Assembly: GCA_039029915.1 (NCBI GenBank)
Contig: JBCCFD010000342.1
Coordinates: 1-8,844 of the forward strand
Source of the DNA: QQUD01 sp039029915
GTDB taxonomy: Bacteria > Chloroflexota > Anaerolineae > Promineifilales > Promineifilaceae
Length of the DNA stretch: 8,844 nt
Reading direction: 5' to 3'
The translations under genes were made by a program, and so were the position numbers. The notes beneath the pieces were generated by a model. That model was not told the DNA's origin. It was given only the letters and a program-made list of their open reading frames with translations, and made no database searches. Positions within the stretch are counted from its first letter, which is position 1. Each line of letters begins with the position of its first letter. Of this stretch, positions 1 to 6,623 are shown piece after piece.

Positions 1-91
1 CTCGAAGGCGGTGTTCGTCGAGGCCTCGAACCGCCGCCAGACGTGGTTCTTCCCGCAGCGGATGAACAACGCCGGAAAGTTGAAAAATTAA
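1..91. other. GC-rich left edge, possibly the tail of another coding sequence
   Basis: The first 80 bases are about 64% GC, clearly richer than the sequence that follows. In the frame starting at base 2, the first 24 codons all end in G or C; the frame then runs into AT-rich sequence and stops at TAA 89-91. The frame starting at base 1 is also open, to TAA 112-114. The same wobble pattern would fit a minus-strand gene, since both strands share those positions. I recognise no family in any of these readings. It may be the 3' end of a gene from high-GC DNA, a transferred fragment, or a chimeric contig end. The strand is left open. Confidence 0.3.
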
Positions 92-170
92 TTGAAACAA
101 AGTTCCGTTGTTAAAAAATATGACGACGACAAACTTTGGTTCACTTAGGTGAAGAACGAAAAGTTCAGAG

Positions 171-176
171 AAGGGA
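171..176 (+). promoter_or_regulatory. Ribosome binding site that decides the flavoprotein start
   Basis: AAGGGA lies 7 bases before the ATG at 184. The next residues lead straight into the Rossmann strand and the GxGxxG loop, as is normal for this family. An in-frame TTG at 136 would add 16 residues of charged, non-family-like sequence and has no comparable site upstream, so the ATG is preferred. Confidence 0.6.
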
Positions 177-183
177 ATACGTC

Positions 184-2652
184 ATGGCAATAAAAACCCA
201 TACTTTGATCGTTGGTGCGGGCATTGTTGGCTGTAGCACCGCTTATTATTTGGCTAAATTTGGAAATAAAGATGTCATTGTCATTGATAAAGGGGAGCTT
301 TTTGAAAACGATGGCTCGACGTCTCATGCGCCCGGTGGTGTGAATCCCCTTAGTAACAACACGTCGATGGCTCAACTTGCGGCAGGGTCGATAGATCTCT
401 TTGAAACGCTGCCCGTTTGGAAACCGGGGCGGAAACCGCTCTATATGGTGGGCGGGCTAGATGTGGCCCGCACAAATGAGCGTATGTATGAGGTCAAGCG
501 ACTTTATACGAATGCCAAAGGGTTTGGGGTTAATGCGCACATGGTGGGGCAGAAAGAGATTGAAGAACTTTTCCCACTGATGCGCGGTGATATTTTTGTC
601 GGTGGCCTGTACACACCACGGAAGCCCGTTGTGGCAGGCCCCCATGTTTGCGGCTCGCTGGCGGCTGAAGCGGAGCGCATAGCCGGAACGCGGTTTGTGG
701 GGCACACGAAGGCGGTTGATTTTGTGATTAATAACGGCCGTATTCACGCGATCAAAACCAATAATCCCGCGATGGAAACGATTGAATGCGAGCAGCTTTT
801 ACTGTGTACCAATATTTGGACGCCTGCCCTCGCCGAAAAGACCGAGATCAACATTCCCCTCATGGCCGCTGAGCACCAATACCTTAAATCAGACCCTTTG
901 CCAGAACTGTCTCATGTTTCTGACCGCTCTAGCGCCGAGCATGAAATTATTTATCCTAGCGTGCGGGATATGGACGGCGGTTTGTATTATCGTCACTGGT
1001 GGGACAGTATGGGTGTAGGTAGCTACCATCACAAGCCTATCATGGTTAACTCTCGGGATATTCGGGGAGAAGCGGCTGAGCACGATTTTACCCCGGAAGA
1101 TTTCATCGATGCCCAAAAAATTGCGGAGGAATCAATTCCGGCACTCAAAGGCGCGAACTTCCCTTATAAAATCAATGGTATGTTCTCGTTTTCAGTAGAC
1201 GGGTTGCCTATTTTGGGAGAAACGCATATCGGCGGGTTGTGGGTTGCAACGGCCGTATGGGTGACAAACTCGGGTGGTGTTGGCAAAGCGATGGCCGAAT
1301 GGATGACCTATGGCGAATCAGAAGTTGATATGCGCTCACTGAATGTCAATCGATTCTTGCCCTATCAGCGTACCGAACGATTCCTGCAGGTATCGAGCGC
1401 CAAAGCATACGCCGAAGTTCATGACGTGATTCACCCTGCCCAAACAACGAGCAAGCCCCGTAATATCAAGTTCACCCCCTTCTACCAGCGGCATAAAGAA
1501 CTAGGCGCTGAGTTTACAACCAGTTCTGGCTTGGAAATTCCATATTGGCTTGAAGAAAATCAGCGTCTGCTGGAGAAATTTGAAGACCAGGTGCCCGCTC
1601 GTACCGGTTGGGGCGCCATGCACTGGTCGCGGGTGCAGGGGGCAGAACATCTTGCCACTCGAGATTCAGCGGGAATGTTGGATCTGACCAGCTTAGCCGC
1701 GATTGAAATCGAAGGGCCAGATGCCTGTGATTATATGAACTATGTCTGTACAAATCAGATGGATATTAAAGTGGGGCGCGTCACCTATACCTTGATGTGT
1801 ACGCCCAAAGGCGGCATTAAACGAGATGTAGCCGTTTCACGACTTGAGAATGAGAAATATTGGCTCTTCACAGGGATAGGCACATTACCTCAGGAATTTG
1901 ACTGGCTTGAGCATTTAGCCATTGATTTTGATGTGACCATTCGAGACCACTCCCAAAATTATGCAGCCTTAGGAGTATTTGGTCCTAAGGCTCGCAAGGT
2001 CATGCAAAAAGTAACCCCTAACGATATGAGCAATGCCGCCTTCCCCTTTTACTCTTGGCAAACAATCGAGATAGGGATGAGTCATGTTTATGCCATGCGC
2101 ATTTCTTATGTTGGTGAATTGGGTTGGGAACTACATATGCCAATGGATGAAGCGCTGGCTGTTCGGGATGCGATTTGGGAGGCTGGCCGAGAGTTTGGAC
2201 TTGTATCCGTTGGGGTTGGTGCCATGCGCTCGATGCGTTTTGAAAAAGGGTATCGGCTGTGGGGAAGCGATATTTACACGGAACACAATCCGTATGAAGC
2301 TGGTATGGGTTGGCTGGTGAAGCTTAAAAAAGGTGACTTTGTGGGTCGTGATTCACTGGTCAAAATTAAGGAAGATGGTCAAAAGCGTAAGCTGGTAACT
2401 CTTACCCTAGACGATCCAAATGCGGTTTTGACCGGGAATGAACCGATCTTTTCGGACGGAGATTGCTTAGGACAAATTACTTCAGGAAATTATGGATATA
2501 GCGTCGGTAAATATGTGGCGTTTGGGTATGTGCCGGTTGCGTATGCCAAGCCAGGCACTGAGCTTGAGGTCGAGTATTTGGCAGAGAGATTTACGGCCGT
2601 TGTCGCTGCCGATGTCCTTTTTGACCCTAAAAACGAAAGAATGAAAGCTTAG
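184..2652 (+). CDS. FAD-dependent dimethylglycine/sarcosine dehydrogenase-like protein with C-terminal aminomethyltransferase (GcvT) module
   Basis: The protein has 822 residues, the usual size of the DMGDH/SARDH family. Residues 5-370 form the DAO-type FAD domain: a GAGIVG dinucleotide loop at 11-16, an acidic strand end at D35, and GSTSHAP at 44-50, where H48 matches the histidine that carries covalent FAD in mammalian DMGDH. A linker like the FAO_M region follows (about 375-430), then the folate-binding GcvT domain (about 435-715, with GGIKRD at 543-548 and YVGELGWE at 642-649) and the GcvT C-terminal barrel (about 735-815). Family members oxidatively demethylate N-methylglycines or similar amines in the cytoplasm and pass the one-carbon unit to tetrahydrofolate. 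The exact substrate cannot be read from sequence. No glycine-cleavage, folate or betaine gene is nearby, so it appears monocistronic. It contains three ACGGCCGT palindromes. Confidence 0.9.
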   Translation: MAIKTHTLIVGAGIVGCSTAYYLAKFGNKDVIVIDKGELFENDGSTSHAPGGVNPLSNNTSMAQLAAGSIDLFETLPVWKPGRKPLYMVGGLDVARTNERMYEVKRLYTNAKGFGVNAHMVGQKEIEELFPLMRGDIFVGGLYTPRKPVVAGPHVCGSLAAEAERIAGTRFVGHTKAVDFVINNGRIHAIKTNNPAMETIECEQLLLCTNIWTPALAEKTEINIPLMAAEHQYLKSDPLPELSHVSDRSSAEHEIIYPSVRDMDGGLYYRHWWDSMGVGSYHHKPIMVNSRDIRGEAAEHDFTPEDFIDAQKIAEESIPALKGANFPYKINGMFSFSVDGLPILGETHIGGLWVATAVWVTNSGGVGKAMAEWMTYGESEVDMRSLNVNRFLPYQRTERFLQVSSAKAYAEVHDVIHPAQTTSKPRNIKFTPFYQRHKELGAEFTTSSGLEIPYWLEENQRLLEKFEDQVPARTGWGAMHWSRVQGAEHLATRDSAGMLDLTSLAAIEIEGPDACDYMNYVCTNQMDIKVGRVTYTLMCTPKGGIKRDVAVSRLENEKYWLFTGIGTLPQEFDWLEHLAIDFDVTIRDHSQNYAALGVFGPKARKVMQKVTPNDMSNAAFPFYSWQTIEIGMSHVYAMRISYVGELGWELHMPMDEALAVRDAIWEAGREFGLVSVGVGAMRSMRFEKGYRLWGSDIYTEHNPYEAGMGWLVKLKKGDFVGRDSLVKIKEDGQKRKLVTLTLDDPNAVLTGNEPIFSDGDCLGQITSGNYGYSVGKYVAFGYVPVAYAKPGTELEVEYLAERFTAVVAADVLFDPKNERMKA
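734..741. repeat. ACGGCCGT palindrome, copy 1
   Basis: Inside the flavoprotein gene, read as (A)AC GGC CGT, giving Asn-Gly-Arg in the FAD domain. Confidence 0.85.
1249..1256. repeat. ACGGCCGT palindrome, copy 2
   Basis: Inside the flavoprotein gene, read as ACG GCC GTa, giving Thr-Ala-Val near the end of the FAD domain. Confidence 0.85.
2593..2600. repeat. ACGGCCGT palindrome, copy 3
   Basis: Near the 3' end of the flavoprotein gene, read as Thr-Ala-Val in the GcvT C-terminal barrel. Confidence 0.85.
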
Positions 2653-2681
2653 TGGTCTAATACTTTGCCACTAGGTTTTTT
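2648..2681 (+). terminator. Intrinsic terminator overlapping the flavoprotein stop codon
   Basis: An 8-pair stem (2648-2655 with 2668-2675, one G-U pair) encloses a 12-base loop and is followed directly by six T residues at 2676-2681. The TAG stop codon (2650-2652) lies inside the left arm. This ends the flavoprotein transcript before the converging minus-strand gene. Confidence 0.75.
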
Positions 2682-2745
2682 AAATACCTCTCCACCGGAA
2701 AAATTTTGAATTTTTATATAACGAAGTATTTAACTAAATAATAAG

Positions 2746-2774
2746 GCGGGAAACATATTCAAAATGTTTCCCGC
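2746..2774 (-). terminator. Perfect 11-bp hairpin, probable terminator of the minus-strand micro-gene
   Basis: GCGGGAAACAT at 2746-2756 pairs perfectly with 2764-2774 across a 7-base loop. It begins 18 bases after the stop of the small minus-strand gene. Read on the minus strand it is followed by CTTATTATTT, a moderately U-rich tail; on the plus strand no T-run follows. A minus-strand terminator is therefore the better reading, though the tail is weaker than at the facing plus-strand terminator. Confidence 0.6.
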
Positions 2775-2792
2775 TAAAACGTTTACTTTAGA

Positions 2793-2897
2793 TTAATCAG
2801 CGTTTTTCTTATCCCGTTTCTTTTTCCTTTTTTCTTTTACGCTGAGCTTAGGTTTGTTTGACTTTTTCTTATTACCTTTGTCTTGGCCTTTTGCCAT
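2793..2897 (-). CDS. Lysine-rich 34-residue small protein
   Basis: The start is ATG at 2897-2895 and the stop TAA at 2795-2793. The protein starts MAKGQDKGNKKK and ends KKKRDKKNAD; roughly half its residues are lysine or arginine, with no hydrophobic stretch. A strong AAGGAG site (2911-2906 read on the minus strand) sits 8 bases before the ATG, and a hairpin terminator follows the stop, so this is a complete expression unit. Its opening resembles small basic hypothetical proteins that I recall from several bacteria; I know of no established function for them. Strong basicity suggests contact with nucleic acid or the ribosome, but that is inference. It is oriented against the flavoprotein gene and is small enough for ordinary annotation to miss. 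Confidence 0.75.
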   Translation of the reverse strand: MAKGQDKGNKKKSNKPKLSVKEKRKKKRDKKNAD

Positions 2898-2905
2898 GTT
2901 CTTTT

Positions 2906-2911
2906 CTCCTT
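2906..2911 (-). promoter_or_regulatory. Shine-Dalgarno site of the lysine-rich small protein
   Basis: CTCCTT on the plus strand reads AAGGAG on the minus strand, 8 bases ahead of the ATG. This near-consensus site is the main evidence that the 34-codon frame is translated. Confidence 0.7.
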
Positions 2912-3222
2912 TGCTTGTGAAACAACTGGGGTTTTGCACAAGCATCATGAAGTTGTGTAGAGAACAAGAAGTTCATAAAAATTTATTATTTCGCTTCCAT
3001 TCCCCTGTAAGTAAATTGCCTTTCGTCGAAACACTTTTAAGCTTCATGTCGCCATTTACTTACCGCATTACTCCCCAACCCATTGTAACCGAAAATTGTG
3101 TTATATAATGGTTTTCAATATTTTTTTGTGATTAACTAATGTCATTCTCTTAAGCAACCATCAAATATAATAAAAGCGGTCTTCGCCGATATAAAAGCAG
3201 AAGGTTCAAAAAGGCAGATTTT
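2912..3222. other. Intergenic region between the divergent small-protein and DUF5519 genes
   Basis: About 310 AT-rich bases lie between two genes read away from each other, so both promoters should be here. On the plus strand there are two exact TATAAT hexamers (3104-3109 and 3166-3171). No convincing minus-strand promoter was found. An open frame on the plus strand (about 2854-3108) is antisense to the small gene, has no good ribosome binding site and gives low-complexity hydrophobic sequence; it is not treated as a gene. No tRNA or other RNA gene was recognised. Confidence 0.5.
3083..3109 (+). promoter_or_regulatory. Candidate sigma70-type promoter for the DUF5519 gene
   Basis: An exact TATAAT at 3104-3109 is preceded by TTGTAA at 3083-3088 (4 of 6 matches to TTGACA). 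The 15-base spacer is shorter than the preferred 17. It would give a leader of about 105 bases. A second exact TATAAT at 3166-3171 lacks a recognisable -35 box at 16-18 bases. Confidence 0.35.
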
Positions 3223-3540
3223 ATGAGCGTGCTATTTAATTCCTTGAAAGAAAAACTCCGTACAGTCCCCGCAGTTGAAGTCGATTATTATAAAAATAGC
3301 AGCTTGTTGGTTGTTAATTATAAAGGCAAAGAGGTGGCACACTTTCAAAATGAGTTTGAGATTGATTTACGCTTATCACGATCAATTATTAAACGGGAAG
3401 GATTAGTGCCACCACAGAACTCCGAGAGTCATCCGGATCGTTCTAAGAACTCTATCTGGATCGTGCAGCAGTTTCATTCAACTACAGAGGTTGATGAAAT
3501 AGTTCGACTGGTGATGTTGGCCATTGAATTAAGACAGTAG
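3223..3540 (+). CDS. Luciferase-domain (DUF5519) family protein
   Basis: A 105-residue soluble protein with no signal peptide or membrane segment. Its order of motifs fits DUF5519 (the Pfam 'Luciferase' domain): GKEVAH at 35-40 where family members have a GxEfgH-like strand, then an aliphatic and charged helix at about 46-60, a His-Pro (70-71), a tryptophan strand (SIWIVQQF at 77-84), and a final helix VDEIVRLVMLAIELR at 90-104 in the place of the family's ending around LxLxYxR. The domain is widespread in bacteria and its role is undefined; despite the name, nothing here shows light emission. The start is the ATG preceded by a modest AAAAAGG site. It lies 83 bases before the histidine kinase, so cotranscription is possible. 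Confidence 0.65.
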   Translation: MSVLFNSLKEKLRTVPAVEVDYYKNSSLLVVNYKGKEVAHFQNEFEIDLRLSRSIIKREGLVPPQNSESHPDRSKNSIWIVQQFHSTTEVDEIVRLVMLAIELRQ

Positions 3541-3623
3541 AATTGTGAATGCTGCATAAAAAATAGCCAGAGAAGACCATCCGACTATATTAGAAAAGCT
3601 AGATTTATTTTACCCTAGTAATT

Positions 3624-5897
3624 ATGAAAAATGCCGAAAAAATTTTGGACAATCGTGAAGAGTCAAGTTTTGTGATTCGATTGATTGACTATTTTTTGCC
3701 AGCGATTAATGAAGATGACATTGAAAGTGTCAACCAAAAGCGAAAAGCTCGGTTGATCATTGCGATTTCTTTATTCGCATCTTTTCTTTGTTTTGTAATC
3801 CCCGCCATCTCGCTCATGCTGGTTATTGAACCTGATATTTCTGATCTCATTGCTTTAATTATTGGCGTTTTGTTTTTTGGGAATGTGCTGTGGTTTAAAC
3901 GAGTGGGGAATCTTGCTGCGGTTGGGGTTGTTTTTTCCATACTTAGTGGATTTGTCATTATTGTTCTTTCCGCAATTTTAGGGGGACTTCTGGCGTCAAC
4001 GGCCGTATTTCTATTAACCTGGCCGCTCTTAAATATATTTTTGATTCATCCGCGGGCTGGCTTGGCAACGGCAACCATCGCGATTATTGCCACAACGTTC
4101 TTTTTTATATACTACGATTTCTTTTTCAACTTCAGAATCGTGACTGGTGATACCTACATCACCGTCTTCTTTGTGTGCTTTATTATGGCAATTGGCTTTA
4201 TTACTGCGATTGGATTGGCATACGAAAGTTTCCAGCAGAAATCGTGGCGGCAAATGAGGTCAGTTTTAGCCGAAATGGAGGCCTTGAATTCTGAATTGGT
4301 TGTCGCCAAAGAAAAAGCAGAGCAGGCTGCTCAGGCAAAGAGCGAGTTTTTGGCGAATATGAGCCATGAAATCCGTACCCCTTTGAACGGCGTCATTGGC
4401 ATGGCGAGCCTAACCTTAGATACCGACCTGACGGATGAACAAGTTGACTTCATACAAACCATTCGGAAAAGTGGTGACTCATTATTAACCATCATTAATG
4501 ACATTCTTGATTTTTCAAAAGTGGAAGCGGGAAAAATCGAGCTAGAACAACACCCGTTTAATCTGCGAGAGTGTGTTGAAGATGCATTAGATTTGCTGGT
4601 CAGTAAAGCCAATGAGAAAAATCTAGAATTACTATATTTGATTCCTCAAGATTTAGAGACACTTGTGATTGGTGATGTGACGCGTCTTCGACAAATTTTG
4701 ATTAATTTGATTGGCAACGCCATCAAGTTTACGGATTCTGGTGAGGTGTTTGTTTCCGCATCATCTGAGCTCGTTTCAGAAAATGTTTTCAAATTCCATT
4801 TTATGGTTCGTGATACGGGGATTGGCATTCCTAAAGCGCGCGTCGAGCGCCTTTTTAAATCCTTCAGTCAGGTCGATGCTTCAACGACTCGCAAGTACGG
4901 GGGGACTGGGCTTGGGTTGGCCATCAGTAAACGATTGAGCGAACTGATGGGGGGAACCATGTGGGTTGAAAGCGAAGAAGGGACAGGCAGCGAATTTCAC
5001 TTTACGGCCGTGTTCCCGATTATTGAAATGCCTGAATCTGCTGATTTTGATGAGACAACAGTAAACTTGCTTGAAGATAAAAAAGTTCTGATTGTTGATG
5101 ACAACGAAACCAATCGAAAAATATTAAAATCTCAGGTTGAATCATGGCAAATGGTTCCAACGCTTTGTGAGTCTGGTGAGCAAGCCCTAGATATTGTCGC
5201 TGAAGCGTACCATTACGATGTCATATTGCTTGATATGCAAATGCCAGAAATGGATGGATTAATGCTCGCTCAACGGCTTCGAGCGTTATCCCAGCTTAAA
5301 CGGGTGCCATTATTTATGTTAACCTCAATGGGTCAACTATCCAAGATCGACGAGCGCGTGACGCTGTTCCAAAAAGTGATGACAAAGCCAGTTAAGCCGT
5401 CTATTTTATATGATGAGCTAATTGAATATTTTGCCAAAAAAAAATCTGATGTCCAACAAAAAATTGCGGCAAACAAATCGGGTTTCCCCTTGGACGTGCC
5501 GCAGTTTGGGAAAGAGTATCCGCTAAAGATTTTATTGGTGGAAGACAACCTAATCAATCAAAAGGTCGCTCGGAAAATGTTTGAAAGGTTTGGGTACGAT
5601 CCCGATGCCGTTGCTAATGGTGCGGAGGCGTTAGAATCCATCACTCGTCAACCCTATGATCTTATTTTTATGGATATTCAGATGCCGATTATGGATGGGG
5701 TTCAAGCTACCCGGAAAATAAGAGACGAAATTGCACCTGGGAAACAGCCAAAAATTATTGCCATGACCGCTAATGCACTGGTGGGGGATCGTGAAAAATA
5801 TTTGAAGGCAGGCATGGATGATTATATTAGCAAGCCAGTTAAGATTGAGAAGATTCAAGAAGTTCTTTTAGCTGTGGTGTCATCAGAAAATCCTTAA
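3624..5897 (+). CDS. Membrane-bound hybrid sensor histidine kinase with two receiver domains
   Basis: 757 residues. A cytoplasmic N-terminus (1-42) leads into about six hydrophobic segments between 43 and 200, with hardly any extracytoplasmic loop and no PAS, GAF or HAMP domain recognised, so any signal is probably sensed within or at the membrane. A coiled coil (about 205-240) joins the dimerisation domain with phospho-acceptor H248 in SHEIRTPLN. The ATPase domain shows the N box (RQILINLIGNAIKF, 356-369), G1 DTGIGIP (397-403), the F box and G2 GGTGLGL (426-432). Two receivers follow: D492/D493, D537 and K588; then E640/D641, D684 and K737. Both look phosphorylatable. No HPt domain is present, so onward transfer needs a separate protein. 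The start lacks a clear ribosome site; GTG at 3672 is an alternative. The P-loop gene follows closely. Confidence 0.9.
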   Translation: MKNAEKILDNREESSFVIRLIDYFLPAINEDDIESVNQKRKARLIIAISLFASFLCFVIPAISLMLVIEPDISDLIALIIGVLFFGNVLWFKRVGNLAAVGVVFSILSGFVIIVLSAILGGLLASTAVFLLTWPLLNIFLIHPRAGLATATIAIIATTFFFIYYDFFFNFRIVTGDTYITVFFVCFIMAIGFITAIGLAYESFQQKSWRQMRSVLAEMEALNSELVVAKEKAEQAAQAKSEFLANMSHEIRTPLNGVIGMASLTLDTDLTDEQVDFIQTIRKSGDSLLTIINDILDFSKVEAGKIELEQHPFNLRECVEDALDLLVSKANEKNLELLYLIPQDLETLVIGDVTRLRQILINLIGNAIKFTDSGEVFVSASSELVSENVFKFHFMVRDTGIGIPKARVERLFKSFSQVDASTTRKYGGTGLGLAISKRLSELMGGTMWVESEEGTGSEFHFTAVFPIIEMPESADFDETTVNLLEDKKVLIVDDNETNRKILKSQVESWQMVPTLCESGEQALDIVAEAYHYDVILLDMQMPEMDGLMLAQRLRALSQLKRVPLFMLTSMGQLSKIDERVTLFQKVMTKPVKPSILYDELIEYFAKKKSDVQQKIAANKSGFPLDVPQFGKEYPLKILLVEDNLINQKVARKMFERFGYDPDAVANGAEALESITRQPYDLIFMDIQMPIMDGVQATRKIRDEIAPGKQPKIIAMTANALVGDREKYLKAGMDDYISKPVKIEKIQEVLLAVVSSENP
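3999..4006. repeat. ACGGCCGT palindrome, copy 4
   Basis: In the membrane region of the histidine kinase gene, read as Thr-Ala-Val within a hydrophobic segment. Confidence 0.85.
5004..5011. repeat. ACGGCCGT palindrome, copy 5
   Basis: At the end of the kinase ATPase domain, read as Thr-Ala-Val in the last strand (FHFTAVFP). Confidence 0.85.
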
Positions 5898-5910
5898 GTG
5901 AAGTGCGCCT

Positions 5911-6561
5911 ATTTCAATAAATTACCCACACCGACTCATTTTTTTATATGGTGCCGGCTCAGGCTTTGGTAAAACGACGCTTGGTCGAGCGTTGGTAGAT
6001 CAGTTGCGTACTCAAAACTTGCCAGCCAGATTTGTAGAAGAACATGACGTCTTAGAAATTGCGTCGTTTAAGGCCTATATTGAGCAGGTTAAAAACGGCC
6101 GTGGAGACGATATTGAAACGCTTCTTCAAAGTTGTGAAACTTATCTAAACACGCTTGACCCAACTTCGTCTGCTATTATCGTTATGGACTCTATCTTACC
6201 GTGCTGGGATTGGCTTGTTGATTCCAATTGCACTTCTGCAGAAATCGTTCAATTTTCCCAGAGCCTCGTTTCAAAATTGGAGACGTTTAATCCAGCTTTA
6301 ATTCTTGTTGAGGGTGATCTATCCATTGCCCTTGGGAGAGCGATTCAGGATAGGGGGATGGAATGGGCGTTAAATAAAGGTGAGCAGCGGGGTGGTGCTC
6401 GAGAGGTTGATGCTTACTTAGCATATTTGGAGCGTTTGCGGGAAGGGATGGTGCCAAATTTACCCCATTGGCCTTTCAAGATAGTGCGTGTCAATACGAT
6501 TGATAATCCTATCGAGCAGGCATTGGGCATGGTGACGAATGGATTGAAGATTAAGGATTGA
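5911..6561 (+). CDS. P-loop NTPase, small kinase-like; start codon non-standard or frame interrupted
   Basis: The frame gives a natural P-loop N-terminus, with strand RLIFLYG followed by Walker A AGSGFGKT (residues 15-22, K21, counting from ATT 5911). Later come VEEHD (42-46), a Walker B-like strand AIIVMD (88-93) and LILVEGD (130-136). About 216 residues with this order fits a small-molecule kinase or other P-loop phosphotransferase; the substrate is unknown. There is no ATG, GTG or TTG in frame between the stop at 5899-5901 and the P-loop. The first TTG (5992) lies after Walker A and would destroy it. Initiation at ATT 5911 would give MSINYPHRL. Alternatively a frame change joins it to the GTG at 5898 just after the histidine kinase stop. 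Protein family confidence is good; the exact start is uncertain. Confidence 0.65.
   Translation: MSINYPHRLIFLYGAGSGFGKTTLGRALVDQLRTQNLPARFVEEHDVLEIASFKAYIEQVKNGRGDDIETLLQSCETYLNTLDPTSSAIIVMDSILPCWDWLVDSNCTSAEIVQFSQSLVSKLETFNPALILVEGDLSIALGRAIQDRGMEWALNKGEQRGGAREVDAYLAYLERLREGMVPNLPHWPFKIVRVNTIDNPIEQALGMVTNGLKIKD
6095..6102. repeat. ACGGCCGT palindrome, copy 6
   Basis: Inside the P-loop gene, read as Asn-Gly-Arg. Confidence 0.85.
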
Positions 6562-6563
6562 TA

Positions 6564-6599
6564 GAATAAAACGGCCGTTTTGAACAGGGCATTTTATTC
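6564..6599. repeat. Nested inverted repeat in the gap before the SDR gene
   Basis: The 62-base gap holds a perfect 14-base palindrome AAAACGGCCGTTTT (6568-6581). Overlapping it is an outer inverted repeat, GAATAAAA (6564-6571) with TTTTATTC (6592-6599). The two foldings compete for the same A-tract. Neither has a proper GC stem with a following T-run, so it is a weak terminator at best; it could be a protein-binding site. Confidence 0.4.
6571..6578. repeat. ACGGCCGT palindrome, copy 7 (intergenic)
   Basis: The only copy outside a gene, extended to a 14-base perfect palindrome by flanking A and T runs. Confidence 0.85.
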
Positions 6600-6610
6600 G
6601 ATAATAAGTG

Positions 6611-6616
6611 AAGAGG
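6611..6616 (+). promoter_or_regulatory. Ribosome binding site of the SDR gene
   Basis: AAGAGG lies 7 bases before the ATG at 6624, supporting that start and independent translation of the SDR. Confidence 0.5.
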
Positions 6617-6623
6617 ATGAAAA

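Noticed and set aside
136..183. TTG start giving 16 extra residues on the flavoprotein
   Set aside because: No good ribosome site upstream and the added residues do not resemble the family N-terminus; ATG 184 has AAGGGA at proper spacing.
2699..2715. AAAAATT/AATTTTT hairpin after the flavoprotein terminator
   Set aside because: Entirely A/T with a 3-base loop and no context pointing to a function.
2922..2956. ACAACT/AGTTGT inverted repeat upstream of the small minus-strand gene
   Set aside because: Only 6 bp with a 23-base loop; easily expected by chance in AT-rich DNA.
2854..3108. Plus-strand open frame of 84 codons
   Set aside because: It is antisense to the lysine-rich small gene at its beginning, has no ribosome binding site, and encodes low-complexity hydrophobic sequence.
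3543..3591. Possible promoter ahead of the histidine kinase (TTGTGA and TATATT)
   Set aside because: The boxes are about 37 bases apart, far from the 16-18 base spacing, and no better -35 box pairs with TATATT.
5992..6561. P-loop gene starting at TTG 5992
   Set aside because: This start falls after the Walker A lysine and would remove the nucleotide-binding loop, while the frame is open with good P-loop sequence upstream.
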